A stretch of 64,000 nt of DNA from Rapana venosa (GCA_028751875.1 CM054143.1:68034194-68098193); one strand, 5' to 3'. Shown: positions 34,806-45,769, numbered from the stretch's first letter. Notes: generated from the letters alone by a model not told the origin. Numbers and translations: made by a program.

Positions 34806-35400
34806 AATAAACACGTTTACAGAAAATATATAGACATACTTTTGAAGACACCTGAATGAAAGCAGAGATTTCGTGGGGATATAGCTAGACATATTAAACA
34901 GGCAGAACCCATAAGTTTGTACAGATTGTCTTTTACTTTACTCATGAGAATTAGTTATATGTTATTTTTATTATCAATCCTATTAAGAACTGATTTTACA
35001 TTTTTCAATTTATATAAAATATATTTTTACTCACATTTCTTATAGCATAAAGAAAATGTATCTTATTCTAAATAATACAAGTATAAATATATAAAAATAC
35101 AAAAACAATACTAAGAAACTAACTGCATTTCTTTAAAAGATTGTTCTTTCCCTTTGTCTGCTCGCCTGTGTGCATAGTATATATTTGTATATTTCTTTAT
35201 ACATTTGACACCACTTTTGTTATTGTGTCTTTTTTTTATCATAATTTCGTACTGAGCATAACTTCTTGGTATTGCATATAAAAACAAAATTGGTATAAAG
35301 TAATAAATGGACAGATAATAAAATAAAGAAACAATGTAAAGGACAGAATCTGGGCCCACCCCTTTTTTTCTTTTTATAGATTCTTTCCCTTAGTTACACG
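34806..35400. other. AT-rich segment inside duplicated block
   Basis: No gene. It is paralogous to 39250-39840, with the same sequence caggcagaacc and ataagtttgtacag near the start. Confidence 0.6.
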
Positions 35401-35469
35401 CAACAGCTCTCAATTCTCTCTCTCTCTCTCCTTCTCTCTCTCTCTCTCTACTCTTCTCACTCTCTCTCT

Positions 35470-35552
<83 letters not shown>
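35401..35552. repeat. (CT)n then (AC)n tract
   Basis: ctctctct runs followed by about 70 bp of (AC)n. Confidence 0.95.
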
Positions 35553-35553
<1 letters not shown>

Positions 35554-35861
35554 CACAGACTGAGAAAAAATAGGGAGACAGGGACAGACATACAGACACA
35601 GACAGGATTATACAGAGCAGTATACCCTACCAATATTTTGTGTTGTTGCAGCTCTGGAGTTCCAGCGTGTTTGCTGCACTGCTCGCCAGTTGCTGAAAAA
35701 CTGCAGTTTTCTGCAAGGTTCAGAGTTGTAGGCTGATTTGAAAATGTGAGGCGAAGAAGCGCTGGTGAGGAGGAACAAGTAGTAGCAGACCACAATGTCG
35801 GAGGAAGGCAATGATTGTTCATGCCAAGGCCATGTGTGCGTACGTGCAACGTACCCCATTC

Positions 35862-36015
35862 CCCCCCCCCCCCCCCCCCCCCCACACAACACCCAAACCA
35901 CACACCAGCCATGCATACGGTGTGTGTGTGTGTGTGTGTGTGTGTGTTGTGTGTGGTGTGTGTGTGTGCCTGCGTGCGCGCGTGTGTGCGTGCTTGAGTG
36001 TGCGCGCGCGCTGTG
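35862..36015. repeat. C run followed by (GT)n
   Basis: A C run of about 20 at 35862-35883, then a short spacer, then (GT)n and gcgcgc to about 36015. Confidence 0.93.
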
Positions 36016-36289
36016 CGTGTGAAAGTGTTTGCATGTGTGCGATTTTACTTCTTTACCACTGAATTATTAGTTTCATTGGGTAAGTTCAACTTGTTAAACT
36101 ATGATCAGAATCACTGACTGTTCATGAGCATGGAGTATTACAGGGCAGAGATAACTGCTGCAGCCTTCGTACTTAATACAGAGGTTGTTTCCATTACACT
36201 GCTGTTGAAGCAAGCCAGAAACATAGAGTATTTTAGGCTGTTAAGAAAGGATTTTTGTCTGTTGGTTGGTCGATTGTCAGCTGTCTGTC

Positions 36290-38435
36290 TGCCCGTTTGT
36301 CCTCTCTGTTGTCTCTTGTATGTCTCTCAATCTGTCTCTCTGTCTGTCTCTCAATCTGTCTCTCAGTCTGTCATCTCTGTCTGTTCTCAATCTGTCTCTG
36401 TCTGTTCTCTGGTCTGTCTCCCAATTTGTCTCTCTGTCTCTCAAATCTATCTCTCGGTCTCGTCTCTCAATCTGTCCTCTGTCTGTCTCTCACTTGTCTC
36501 TTTGATCTGTCACCCAATCTGTCTCTGAATCTGTCTTTCTGTATGTCTCTCAAATCTGTCTCTCAATCGGTCTCTCTGTCTGGTCTCTCAATATGTCTCT
36601 GTTGTCTCTCTGTCTGTCTCTCAATCGTCTCTCAATCTGTCTATCTGTCTGTTTTTCAGTCTGTCTCTCTGTCTGTCTCTCAATATGTTCTCTGCAGTTC
36701 TCTCAATCTGTCTGTCTCTCTGTTCTGGTTTCTCAATCTCTCTCTTCTGGTCTGTGTCTCTGCCTGTCTCTCAATCTGTCTTCTGTCTGTCTCTCAATCT
36801 GTCTCTCAATCGGTCTTCTGGAATCTGTCTTTCTGTCTGTCTCTAAATCTATCTCTCTGTCTCTCTGTCTGTCTCTCTGCCTGTCTCTCTCTCTGTCTTC
36901 AGTCTTGTCTCTCTGTCTGCTCTCAATCTATCTCTCTGTCTCTCTGTCTGTCTCTCAGTCTGTCTCTCTGTCTGTCTCTCAATCGGTTCTCTCTGTCTGT
37001 CTCTCTGTCTGTCTTTCAATCTGTCTCTCTGTCTGTCTCTCAATCTTATTCTCTGTCTGTCTCTCAGTCTGTCTCTCTGAATGTTTCTCAGTCTGTTTCT
37101 CTGTCTGTCTTCAATCTGTCTCTCTGTCTGTCTCTCAATTAGGTCTCTCTGTCTTTCCGTCTGTCTCTCTGTTGTCTCTCAATCTGTCTCTCTGTCTGTT
37201 TCTCAGTCTGTCTCTTCATTTGTCTCTCTGTCTCTCGTCTGTCTCTCTGTCTGTCTTTCAATCTGTCTCTTCAATCTGTCTCTCTGGTCTGTGTCGTCTG
37301 CCTGTCTCTCAAAATCTCTCTCTTCTGTCTGTCTCTCAGTCTGTTCTCTGTCTGTCTCTCAATCTTCTCTTCAGTCTGTGTCTCTGTCTGGCTCTCATTC
37401 TGTCTCTCATGTCTGTCTTCTCTGTCTCTCTCTCTGTTCTGTTCTCTCAGGCTGTCTCTCTGTCTGTTCTCTCCCAATCTGGCTCTCTGGCTGTCTCTCT
37501 GTCTTTCTCTCTGTTCTGTCTCTCGTCTGTCTCTCAATCGTCTTCTCGGTCTGTCATTTCAATTTGTCTCTCTGTCTCTCAAGTGCTGTCTCTCTGTCTT
37601 TCAATCTGTCTCTCAATTCTCTCTCTGTCTGTCTCTCTGTCGGTCTCTCAGTCTGTCTCCGTGTCTGTCTCTCATCTCTCTCTCTGTCTGTCTCTCAGTA
37701 TGTTCTCTCTGTCTTCTATCAAATCTGTCACTTGACTGTCTCTATGTCTGTCTCTCAGTCTGTCTCTCTGTTTCTGACTCCAGTGTGTCTCTCTGTGTCT
37801 GTCTGTCTGGCTGTCTCTTAGTCTGTCTCTTGTCTGTTCTCTGTCTGTCTCTCTGTCTGTCTCTCAGTCTGTCTCTCATCTGACTCTCTGTATGTCTCTA
37901 TGTCTGTCTGTCTGTCTCTCTGTCTGTCTCTCATCGTCTCTCTATCTGTCTCAATCTGTCTCTCTGTCTCTCAATCTGTCTCACTGTCTATCTCTCAATC
38001 TGTCTCTCTGTCTTCTAATCTGTCTATCTGTCTGTATCTCAGTCTGTTCTCTCTATCTGTCTCTCAATCTGCTTCTTTGTCTGTCTCTCAAATCTGTCTC
38101 TGTCTGTCTCTCAAATCTGCCTCTCAATCTGTCTATTGTCTGTCTCTGTCTTTCTCCATCTGTTCTCTCTGTCTTCTCTCCAGTGTTCTCTTGTCTCCCA
38201 ATCTGGGCCTCTCTTTCTTCTCTCTTTTCGGTCTTCACCTTCTCCTATTCTGTATCTCTGTCTATCTTTCAATCTGTCTCTCTGTATGTCTCTCAACTGT
38301 CTCCTAATCTGTCTCTCTGTCTATCTTTTTAAATCTGTCTCTCTGTCTGTCTCTCTTTTCAATATGTCTCTCTGTCTGTCTCTCTGTCTTTTTTCAATCT
38401 GTCTCTCTGTCTGTCTCTCTGCGTGTCTCTATTTT
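36290..38435. repeat. TCTG/TCTCAATC minisatellite, about 2.1 kb
   Basis: Built from tctctctgtctgtctctcaa and tctgtctc words with frequent one-base indels. Basic period is 4 bp, with a loose higher-order period of 20-28 bp marked by caatctg. Frames over 100 codons of Leu/Ser/Val/Cys are by-products. Confidence 0.95.
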
Positions 38436-38462
38436 TATTATGTTGTCTAGTCGCTCTATCAG

Positions 38463-38720
38463 TTTGTATGCATGACTGTCTCAGTGTGTGTGTTGTGTGT
38501 GTGTGTGTGGGGTGTTGTTGTGTGTGTGTGTGTGTGTGTTGTTGTGTCTGTGTCTGTGTATGTAAGGTGACTCGGTGTGTGTGTGTGGTACGGTTTGTGT
38601 CGTGTGTCTGTGTGTCTGTGTATGTAAGTGTGACTGTGTGTTGTGTGTGTGTGTGTGTGTGTGTTGGTTGTGTTGTGTTCGTGTTGTGTGTGTGTTGTGT
38701 GTGTGTGTGTGTGTGTGTAG
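38463..38720. repeat. (GT)n-rich tract
   Basis: Imperfect GT repeats joining the end of duplicated block copy 1 to the start of copy 2. Confidence 0.9.
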
Positions 38721-38837
38721 CCCTATCGTCTTTTGTCTGTCATTGTCTTTATCCCTCAGTCTCTTTGCTCTGTGCCTGTCTGTTCTGGGCTGTTGTCTTT
38801 TTCCCTCTCTGTGTTGTAGTTAGATTGAAAGAGAATG

Positions 38838-39250
38838 AGAGGGGAGAGCTGGACAAAAGAACAGCCGTATGGACAGCAGTGGATCGGTTGGTTATGAGGT
38901 AACGCGCTGTCTAGAAAGCGAAAAAGTCCAGGTCGGAAAGTGTTGCGGTGATTTGAATCCCGTGTGGGCCCGAAAACTTTTCCCCATCCATTAGACCATG
39001 TGTGGTGGTTCTGGGCGCTAGTCTTTCGGATGAGACGATTATACCGAGGTTCCCGTGTGTTACCACAGGAATATTTAGCGCCGTAAAGAAACCCACGGCA
39101 ACAAGAGAGTTGTCCTGCAAAATTCGTAGAAACATGCACAAAAAACAGACCAAAAAAAACCCCAAAAAGGGTGGCGCTGTCCTTGTGGCGACGCGCTCTC
39201 TTTCCCGAGGGAGAGAAGCACTGAATTTCACGAAATAGAAATTCCTGACT
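38838..39250 (+). mobile_element. SINE-1, copy 2
   Basis: Head with gaggtaacgcgctgtctag and box B-like gatttgaatcc (38950-38960). Core ttttccccatccattagacc, ctttcggatgagacgattat and gaggttcccgtgtgttac. Tail gggtggcgctgtccttgtgg. It occupies the same place in the duplicated block as the copy at 34.4 kb, so it was probably duplicated with the block rather than inserted independently. Confidence 0.88.
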
Positions 39251-39878
39251 TTAATGTGGTATAAATAAATTAAATACATTTACAGAAAAAATATAGAGAC
39301 AGATTTATGAATAACACAGAGATGAGCAGGATTTCAAGAGGTATAACGGTAATATATAAAACAGGCAGAACCATAAGTTTGTACAGGATTGGTCTTTTTT
39401 ACTTTATTCATGCGAAATAGTTATATGTATATTTTACTGTCATCTTTTAGAACATAGATTGTACATAACTATTATATAAATTGATTTTACTCAAATTCTG
39501 TAGCATAGAGAAATGTTCAAAGTCTAAATAATTAAAATATAGATAAATAAGTATAAAAACATTGTTAAGAGAAACTAAACTGCTACTTCCTTAAAAGATT
39601 GTTCTTTCCCTTAGTCTTGCACGCATCTGTGCATAGTATTTTTATATATTTTCTTTGTACACCTGACATTTTTGTTATTGGTGTCGTTGTTTTCATCATA
39701 AACTATAACTGATCCATTAATTTTCTTGTACTGTATATACAAACAATGGTCTTAAGAAATATAAAAGGACAGATAAACAAAAAAGAGAAACAATGTGAAG
39801 GAACAAAACTGCAATTTTATATTTAGATTCTTCCCTTAGTCTCACGCCAACCGCTCTCCAAACTCTCTCTCTTCTCTC

Positions 39879-39910
<32 letters not shown>

Positions 39911-39965
39911 CTCTCTCTGAAACACATACACATTCACGCACGCACGCACGCTCACACACCTCGCT

Positions 39966-39999
<34 letters not shown>

Positions 40000-40478
40000 A
40001 CAACACACACACACACTCACACCAACCCACACACACACACACCTGTCCACACACACACACACACTCACACAAATGAACACAGACTGAGAAAAATAGGGAA
40101 TAAGGGACAGACATACAGCACAGACAGATTATACAGAGCAGTATACCGCTACATTATTTTGTGTGTAGAGCTCTGAGATCTGCGTGTTTGCTTGCACTGC
40201 TCGCCAGTTGCTGAAAAACTGCAGTTTTCTGCAAGTTCAGAGTTGTAGGGCTGATGAAGTGAGGGAAGAAGGCGCTGGGAGAGGCAACAAGAGTAGCAGA
40301 CAACAAAGTCCCAGGGAGGCAATGATGATTTTCATACGCAGGCCATGGTGTGCGTATTGTGCTCGGCGCGTAGCGCGCATTCCAGCATCTACGCGCGAGC
40401 GCAAGCACGCACACAACGTAGGTACCCCCCTTCCCCCCACACTACACACCCATATACACACACACCAGGCATGCATAC

Positions 40479-40524
<46 letters not shown>

Positions 40525-40804
40525 CTGCGTGCGCGCGTGCGTGCGTGGAGTGCGCGCGCGCGCCCGTGCCTGTGAAAGTGTTTGCTTGTGTGCAGTTTAC
40601 TGCCACTTGAATTATTAGTTTCATTGGTTAAGATCAACATGTTAAACTTTGATCAGAGATAACTGTGCTCTGCCTTCGTATACTTAATGACTGAGGTTGT
40701 TTCCTTACACTTGCTGTTGAAGCATGCACCAGAAGTAGGAGTCCTCGTATTTATGGGCTGTTAAAGAAAAGGATTTTTTGTCTGTTGGTGGTCGTTCGAT
40801 CTGT

Positions 40805-41225
40805 CAGCCTGTCTGTTGCCATTTGTCTCTCTGTCTGTCTTCTGTCTGTCTTCTCAATCTGTCTCTCTGTCTGTTCTCAATCTGTCTCTTTGGTCTGTCT
40901 CGCAATCTGTCTCTCTGTTCTCTTTATCTGTCTCTTGTCTGTTCTCCAATCTGTCTTTCAATCTGTCTCTCTGTCTGTCTCTCAATCTTGTCCTCTCTGT
41001 CTGTCTTCCACTGTCTCTCTGTCTCTCATCTGTCTCTCATTCTGGGGTGTCTGTCTCTCTGTCTCTCTTTCAATCTGTCTCTCTGTCTGTCTCTCCAATT
41101 CTGTCTCTCTGTGTGGACGCTGGTTCACTATCTTTCATCTGTCGCTCTCTCTTTCTGTCTCTAAATCTGTCTCTCTGTCTCTCTGTCTATCTTTCAATCT
41201 GTCTCTCTGCTGTCTCTTATTTGGG
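40805..41225. repeat. TCTG/TCTCAATC minisatellite, short version
   Basis: Same words as 36290-38435, about 420 bp. Confidence 0.93.
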
Positions 41226-41269
41226 TTCTGTTTCTAGCTATAGAGCTTTCAGTTGGTATGCAAGAACTG

Positions 41270-41370
41270 TCTGTGTGTGTATGATGTGTGTGTGTGTGTG
41301 AGTGTGTGTGTGTGTGAGAGAGAGAGGAGAGAGAGAGGGAGAGATGAGAGAGAGAGAGAGAGAGAGAGAG

Positions 41371-41406
<36 letters not shown>

Positions 41407-41430
41407 TGTGTTGTGTGTGAGTGTGGGTGT

Positions 41431-41463
<33 letters not shown>

Positions 41464-41465
41464 TG
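41270..41465. repeat. (GT)n / (GA)n / (GT)n compound tract
   Basis: gtgtgt, then gagaga from about 41317 to 41370, then gtgtgt with a gcgcg segment. Confidence 0.95.
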
Positions 41466-41700
41466 CGAACGTTTGCTGCCACTGATTTTTCATTTTCATT
41501 GATTTTATTTTAAGATTCTTTATCAGATATCACGGACCGCTTCTCCCGGCACAGGGGGTTACGAGGGAACTTAGTGCTGTTACCTTCCTAGCTTTACAGA
41601 GGTTGTTTCCCTTGATATTATCACAACAATTCGCTTGACTGTGTGTATATTTTCCTCTCTGTCTGTCTGTCTTCTGGACTCTTTTTCTGTCTCTATCTTT
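41466..41700. other. Unassigned short stretch
   Basis: No gene. Contains ggttgtttcccttgatatta, a sequence resembling edges of mollusc repeats, and a short (TCTG)n at 41657-41680. Confidence 0.4.
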
Positions 41701-41724
41701 GCCCACTCACAGATACATGTGTGG

Positions 41725-42210
41725 CACACACACAGTCATGCGTGCGCGCGCACACACCACACTCACACAAACGTCATGAACGCGTACACACACTCGCGCG
41801 CACGCACGCACGGCACAACACGGCCAGCGCGCACAAACACACACCACACACACATACACACACACACACATACCACAACACACACACCCACACACACACA
41901 CACACACACACATGCTCGCTCGCATGCACGTGCGCGCACACTCATTTAACAGGTGATGTGTGCATCAAAATTACACACTCACACAACATACCCCAGAGGC
42001 ACACGCACACACCAGGCAATGGTATACTTAAAATAGACATGTTTGCACACAATGCATATGCATGCGCCGTGCACACACACACTCATCACCAGACACACAC
42101 ACGGTGCGCACACACACACACATACACACACACATCATTACATCACACACTCGCACGCACGCCATCACACACATGCACGCACGCGCGCACACACACACAC
42201 ACACACATAC
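41725..42210. repeat. (AC)n / (GCAC)n tract
   Basis: Imperfect AC repeats with gcgcgcac and gcacgc segments. No coding capacity. Confidence 0.93.
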
Positions 42211-42893
42211 TCTTTTTGGTTGTTGTGGTGTTGTTATTGTGGTGGTGGTGGGGGTGGGGTTCTGGTTTATTTTGCTTTTTGTTTGTTTTGGGTTTAGGGT
42301 GGTTTTCTTGGGGGAGGGGGCTCTTTTTCTCGTCTTTTGTTAGTTCTATATTGTTCTTCATTTGTCTTGGATGTTATTCTTGTCCTATGTTAGTTATTGT
42401 CGCTGTTGTTGTAGTGTACGGATGTTGGTTTTGTTTGATTGTTTATTTCCTGATTGTGGTGTTCTTGTTGATCATTTTTTTGTTTGTTTTATTCAGTTGT
42501 TGTATGGTTGAAGGTTTGTGGTGTTTATGTGTGTGTGAGGGGGGGGGGGTGGGAGCAGTTGTGTTGGTTTTTAATAATTTTTATTCTGTTTTGTCTTTCT
42601 TTGTTTGTTTTGGTTGGGTGATTTGGTTTTTTCTTTGTTGCTTGTTTGTTTGTGGTATTGTCGGATATTTTTTTTCAAGATTTTTGAATTATTTGAATTG
42701 TATGGTTTCAATATTTTTCTGGGGTTTTTTGTTTTGTTTTTAATTCATACATGCATATGTTATTGTATTTTTCTTGTTTGATTTTGGTATAGTTTACCAT
42801 AGATTAGGTTTTTTTATTCCTATGTCTGCATATACATTATCTTTTTTTCTCAGCTTTTTTTTTCTTTAGATAGATGGCTTGATGAAAAAAAGC
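42211..42893. other. T/G-rich low-complexity sequence
   Basis: Strong strand asymmetry (T and G dominate), with a G run at about 42539-42549. Long hydrophobic frames are compositional. Confidence 0.6.
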
Positions 42894-42963
42894 AAATGCA
42901 CTGCTTATTTAATGTACCATCTGAAAATAAAAGTTTGACTTTGACTTTGACTTTGACTTTGAC
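42894..42963 (+). mobile_element. Retroposon 3' end with (TTTGAC)5 tail
   Basis: aaatgcactgcttatttaat, then gtaccatctgaaaataaaag and five perfect TTTGAC repeats at 42934-42963. aataaa precedes the tail, as in a polyadenylated or tail-templated retroposon. A tailless relic lies at 14879-14910. The parent element is not identified. Confidence 0.6.
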
Positions 42964-43185
42964 ACACACACGCACACACACACACACACACACAGAGTGG
43001 GAATCCATTGGATGTCCAGGTCTGTCGCCAGGACGAAAGGGGTGGGGGGTGCGTACGCAGGCGCGGGTGCACGCTTGCACACGTGCGTACACACACAATC
43101 ACACAACATGCGCGCGCGCTCGTGCCACGCTCGCTTCTCTCTCTCTCCCTTTCCTTGCACGCAAGCGCTCACACACATCACACCA

Positions 43186-43287
43186 CACACACACTGTCGA
43201 GAGGGGGGTATTCTGGAGAGGGACCGGAAAAGGGAAAGAACAATGGTGGATTATTTGAAATCTCAGTAGCATTTTTCGTTACACAAG
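43186..43287 (+). CDS. Possible upstream exon ending at 43287
   Basis: gttacacaag|gtaaggct at 43278-43295 is a good 5' splice site. The frame before it reads GGLFEISVAFFVTQ and ends one base into a codon. That phase fits the next candidate exon at 43494. The 5' boundary is not visible because an (AC)n-rich tract precedes it. Weak on its own. Confidence 0.25.
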
Positions 43288-43493
43288 GTAAGGCTAGGCC
43301 AAGGCTTTCTGCCTAGATGTGGGTGCCTAGAAACAGAGGAAAACGACATGGAGAAGGGTTATGATGTGGAGACAGTCACACTTCACAGAGATAGGAAGGT
43401 GGAGTCTTGTGGACACATTTGAAACAGTGGGTACCCATACTATACTTTTACTTAGCTGTGGTGTGTTCATATTTTGATTTTTTTCTTGCACAG

Positions 43494-43597
43494 TCGAGCA
43501 GCATACGTTTGTGCCTGTCGTCTGTGTGAGGGAGTGGATTGATGATGCTGGCATTACCAGCTTCAAAGACAAAACAGTGTCCATCGTGAATGAATAG
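43494..43597 (+). CDS. Candidate exon ending in a stop
   Basis: A strong acceptor (atttttttcttgcacag, ending 43493) precedes a frame reading EQHTFVPVVCVREWIDDAGI then TSFKDKTVSIVNE and TAG at 43595-43597. The composition is that of a folded protein and is unlike the simple repeats nearby. If joined to the exon ending at 43287 the phase matches. It could be the last exon of one gene, or an internal exon of the gene at 44.5 kb with the stop caused by a base error. No family recognised. Confidence 0.4.
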
Positions 43598-43626
43598 ATG
43601 TGGACAGCTGGATGTTGCATCAGTGC

Positions 43627-43855
43627 GACAGATACTTGATAATTGCACAAGTATTCACCAGCACTGGATTAAAACAAAAAACTAGAGTAGAAAAGCAGAG
43701 GTTAATCTACTCCACAATATTTTTTTCAGAACTGTGATCAGTGGACAGATACTGAGAATTGCACAAGTATTCACCACCACTTGATTAAAACCAAAACTAG
43801 AAGTGAGAAAAGACAGCGTTAATCTCTCCAACAATTTTTTCTTCAGAACTTTAGC
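43627..43855. repeat. 117 bp tandem duplication
   Basis: Two copies, 43627-43743 and 43744-43855, both beginning gacagatact and containing attgcacaagtattcacca and a pyrimidine-rich ttttttcag. They differ by scattered substitutions and indels. Confidence 0.88.
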
Positions 43856-44150
43856 CATTTGTAAAGACGACAGCCTGCAGTGAGTTGGCGAAGAGGGAAG
43901 CCAGAAAGAGAGGCAAACAGCGAAAGTAGATCTCTGGGGGCAATGCTGCATAGAAAACAGATGATACAAACTGTAGCAACTCACAGAAACATAGAAAAAA
44001 ATTCACAAAGTGTCAGAGCTGATGAATCAGTAGCTGTGTTGTGGGTGTGTGAAAGTGAAAATGGATTCGGCTAGCTCAGGGACAGAAAATATATCATTTA
44101 ATGTTTTTTTAGTTCTAAAATCTGAATGGAGGGGGATTTGGGCCTTTTTG
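43856..44150. other. Unassigned sequence between candidate exons
   Basis: A possible mini-exon (ending cctgca|gtgagttgg at 43878) follows the second ttcttcag, but at about 33 bp it cannot be judged. The frame MSWRRGKPEREANSESRS from 43880 has no supporting signal. Confidence 0.25.
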
Positions 44151-44480
44151 TTTTAGTTAGGGGTGGGTTTTTTGTTTGTTTGGGGTGGGGGTGCTTTGGC
44201 TTGGTTGTTTTTTAAGATTGCAGATTTTAAGGTGTATGTGTGTTTGTGTGCGTTTTGTTGTGTTTTGACATGTTGTACTTTACAGTTTTCTTGGCTTGAT
44301 GTTTTTTTTTTTTTTTGGGGGGGGGGGGAGGGGGGGGGGGGGGGGGGGTGGTTTTCCATGGTAGGTTTTTTTCTCTTATTTTTGGAGTTTCAATTTTGTT
44401 TTTTTTAGGGGAGGCGGTTTGGGTTTTTTCAATTCAATATGCTGTTTGTTTTTATTTTTGTTTCTTACATAGACTATAAT
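44151..44480 (+). repeat. G/T-rich dispersed repeat with long T and G runs
   Basis: Related to 20.07-20.52 kb (shared tgttgtactttacag and tttttctcttatttttggag). Holds T runs and a G run of about 30 with one A (44319-44348). Confidence 0.55.
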
Positions 44481-44504
44481 TATTTATTTGGTGCTTTGTT
44501 TCAG

Positions 44505-44579
44505 CAACAATCAGCCATTCACCAGGATTTCTGACAGCACTGATTGAAGCTGCCCTTTTGGAAGGCAACATTCCTTCAG
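44505..44579 (+). CDS. Candidate internal exon (TISHSPGFL...)
   Basis: The acceptor ggtgctttgtttcag (ending 44504) and the donor ccttcag|gtaaatt bound 75 bp. One frame is open and reads TISHSPGFLTALIEAALLEG then NIPS, ending one base into a codon. The other two frames contain stops. The amphipathic pattern (FLTALIEAALLEG) suggests an alpha-helix, as in helical-repeat proteins, but no family can be named. It lies 1.2 kb upstream of the tandem exon array on the same strand and is probably part of that gene. Confidence 0.5.
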
Positions 44580-44593
44580 GTAAATTAAAAAAA

Positions 44594-44830
44594 AAATTTA
44601 TTTGTTTATTTTGAGGATAATGGAATAAGTACTCTGTGTCCTTTTTTTACATCCAGTTCCTATGTGTATGCAGTTTTGTAAATTTTGTCATCCATTCACT
44701 ACTCTTCCGAAAAGCGGAATGGGTATTAACGTGTGCAAAAGATTTCTGCGTGCATTCACACACAGGACCTCAGTTTATAGTCTCATCCTTAGAACTTTTG
44801 GTGTGGGTGTTTGTGGGTATGTGCATGCAC
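44594..44830 (+). repeat. R1 dispersed repeat, long copy
   Basis: tttattttgaggataatgga, then ctcttccgaaaagcggaatg and acaggacctcagtttatagt-ctcatcctta. The last piece is the reverse complement of the SINE-1 core. Paralogous to 60965-61220. Confidence 0.8.
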
Positions 44831-45099
44831 ATGTGAGAGAGAGTAAAATGCAGTATTTTTTGTCAGTCTAGCGTGGTGCATTGCTGTGTAGTGTATTGAG
44901 AAGGAGAAAAAGCTGTAATCTGTATCAATTAATATATCATTAGCTTTTTACCCATTGACAAAATTGATTAGTTTTAATGTTTTTGATTTTAAAGCAAATA
45001 CATTTTTTTTTAATGGACACTGAACTCAGTAGTATTGAAATTAACCCTTTTTATAAGACTTCTATTGGTGAAAAATAATCCATAGTTTGTTGTGAATAA

Positions 45100-45215
45100 T
45101 ATTTATTTATTTTATTTTATTCTTTTATTTCGAGGATAATGGAATAAGCACTCATGTGCTTTTCTACATCCAGTCCCTGTGTGTATGCAATTTCATAATT
45201 TTTGTCATCCATTCC
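45100..45215 (+). repeat. R1 dispersed repeat, short copy
   Basis: tattctttta-tttcgaggataatggaataa, then cactcatgtgcttttctaca and tccagtccctgtgtgtatgc. Paralogous to 61490-61600. Confidence 0.8.
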
Positions 45216-45454
45216 CATTTTTAAAAGAATTGTTAAATTGTTAACTGAATTGTTAAATTGTTAAATCAATAAATGTTCAGATGTACCACTGCATTGTTAG
45301 TAACAGTAATTTTAAATGTTATCATCCATGCCTTGTGAGCATGCCAAGCATGGCATGTGTTTTGTAGTGTGTTTGAGAGCTATGATAAGATATGGGTGCT
45401 TTTTCCTGCATCTGTAAAGAAAGTTTATATGTAAAATCTTCATATTAGTGTTTT

Positions 45455-45530
45455 ATATATATAAATGTATGGAATTTTTATTGCGCCAAATCTTGTAATA
45501 CAAACAGAATAAAAGCGTTGCAATTCAATT
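45455..45530 (-). mobile_element. CR1-like retroposon tail relic
   Basis: atgtatggaatttttattgc, gccaaatcttgtaatac and gcaattcaattc align with the minus-strand CR1-like 3' end at 60107-60180 (atacatggaatttatacagc, gctatatcttgcaataaac). Decayed, without a clear (TTA)n tail. Confidence 0.5.
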
Positions 45531-45769
45531 CATTTGATTTATACACAGGCAAAGTTAAGTCTACATAATAACACAATAAACATATATATAAATTATAATA
45601 ATATTACATGGTATTACTTATATAGTTGGGTCTGTTCAAATTCTATTTTTTCTTTTACTTGGGTAGGCAGTCTAGTCCCACGAGAGTGCCACCATTTTTT
45701 ACTCTTTTTTTTATATATTTTTATTTTTATTTTTTTAAAGAGCTTTGCCTGGGGAGCTCTCTTGCACAG

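Larger units (their letters stand above)
34264..38435. repeat. Large duplicated block, copy 1
   Basis: Order of parts: tagcctatgtc lead-in, SINE-1, an AT-rich stretch, (CT)n and (AC)n, a conserved 300 bp segment (about 35560-35860, with tgctcgccagttgctgaaaa), a C run and (GT)n, a conserved 220 bp segment (36061-36290, with gaattattagtttcattggg), then a long TCTG array. The same order recurs from 38717, an offset of about 4.45-4.55 kb. Copies differ mainly by indels and tract lengths. No gene is recognised inside. Confidence 0.85.
38717..41225. repeat. Large duplicated block, copy 2
   Basis: Same order of parts as 34264-38435: lead-in tagccctatcg, SINE-1 (38838-39250), AT-rich stretch, (CT)n/(AC)n (39860-40080), conserved segment with tgctcgccagttgctgaaaa (40198-40217), (GT)n (40483-40560), gaattattagtttcattggt (40611-40630), then a shorter TCTG array (40805-41225). 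The TCTG array is about one fifth the length of copy 1. Confidence 0.85.

Noticed and set aside
36255..38450. Overlapping Leu/Ser/Cys frames up to 380 codons, as membrane proteins
   Set aside because: They are readings of the TCTG array in several frames at once.
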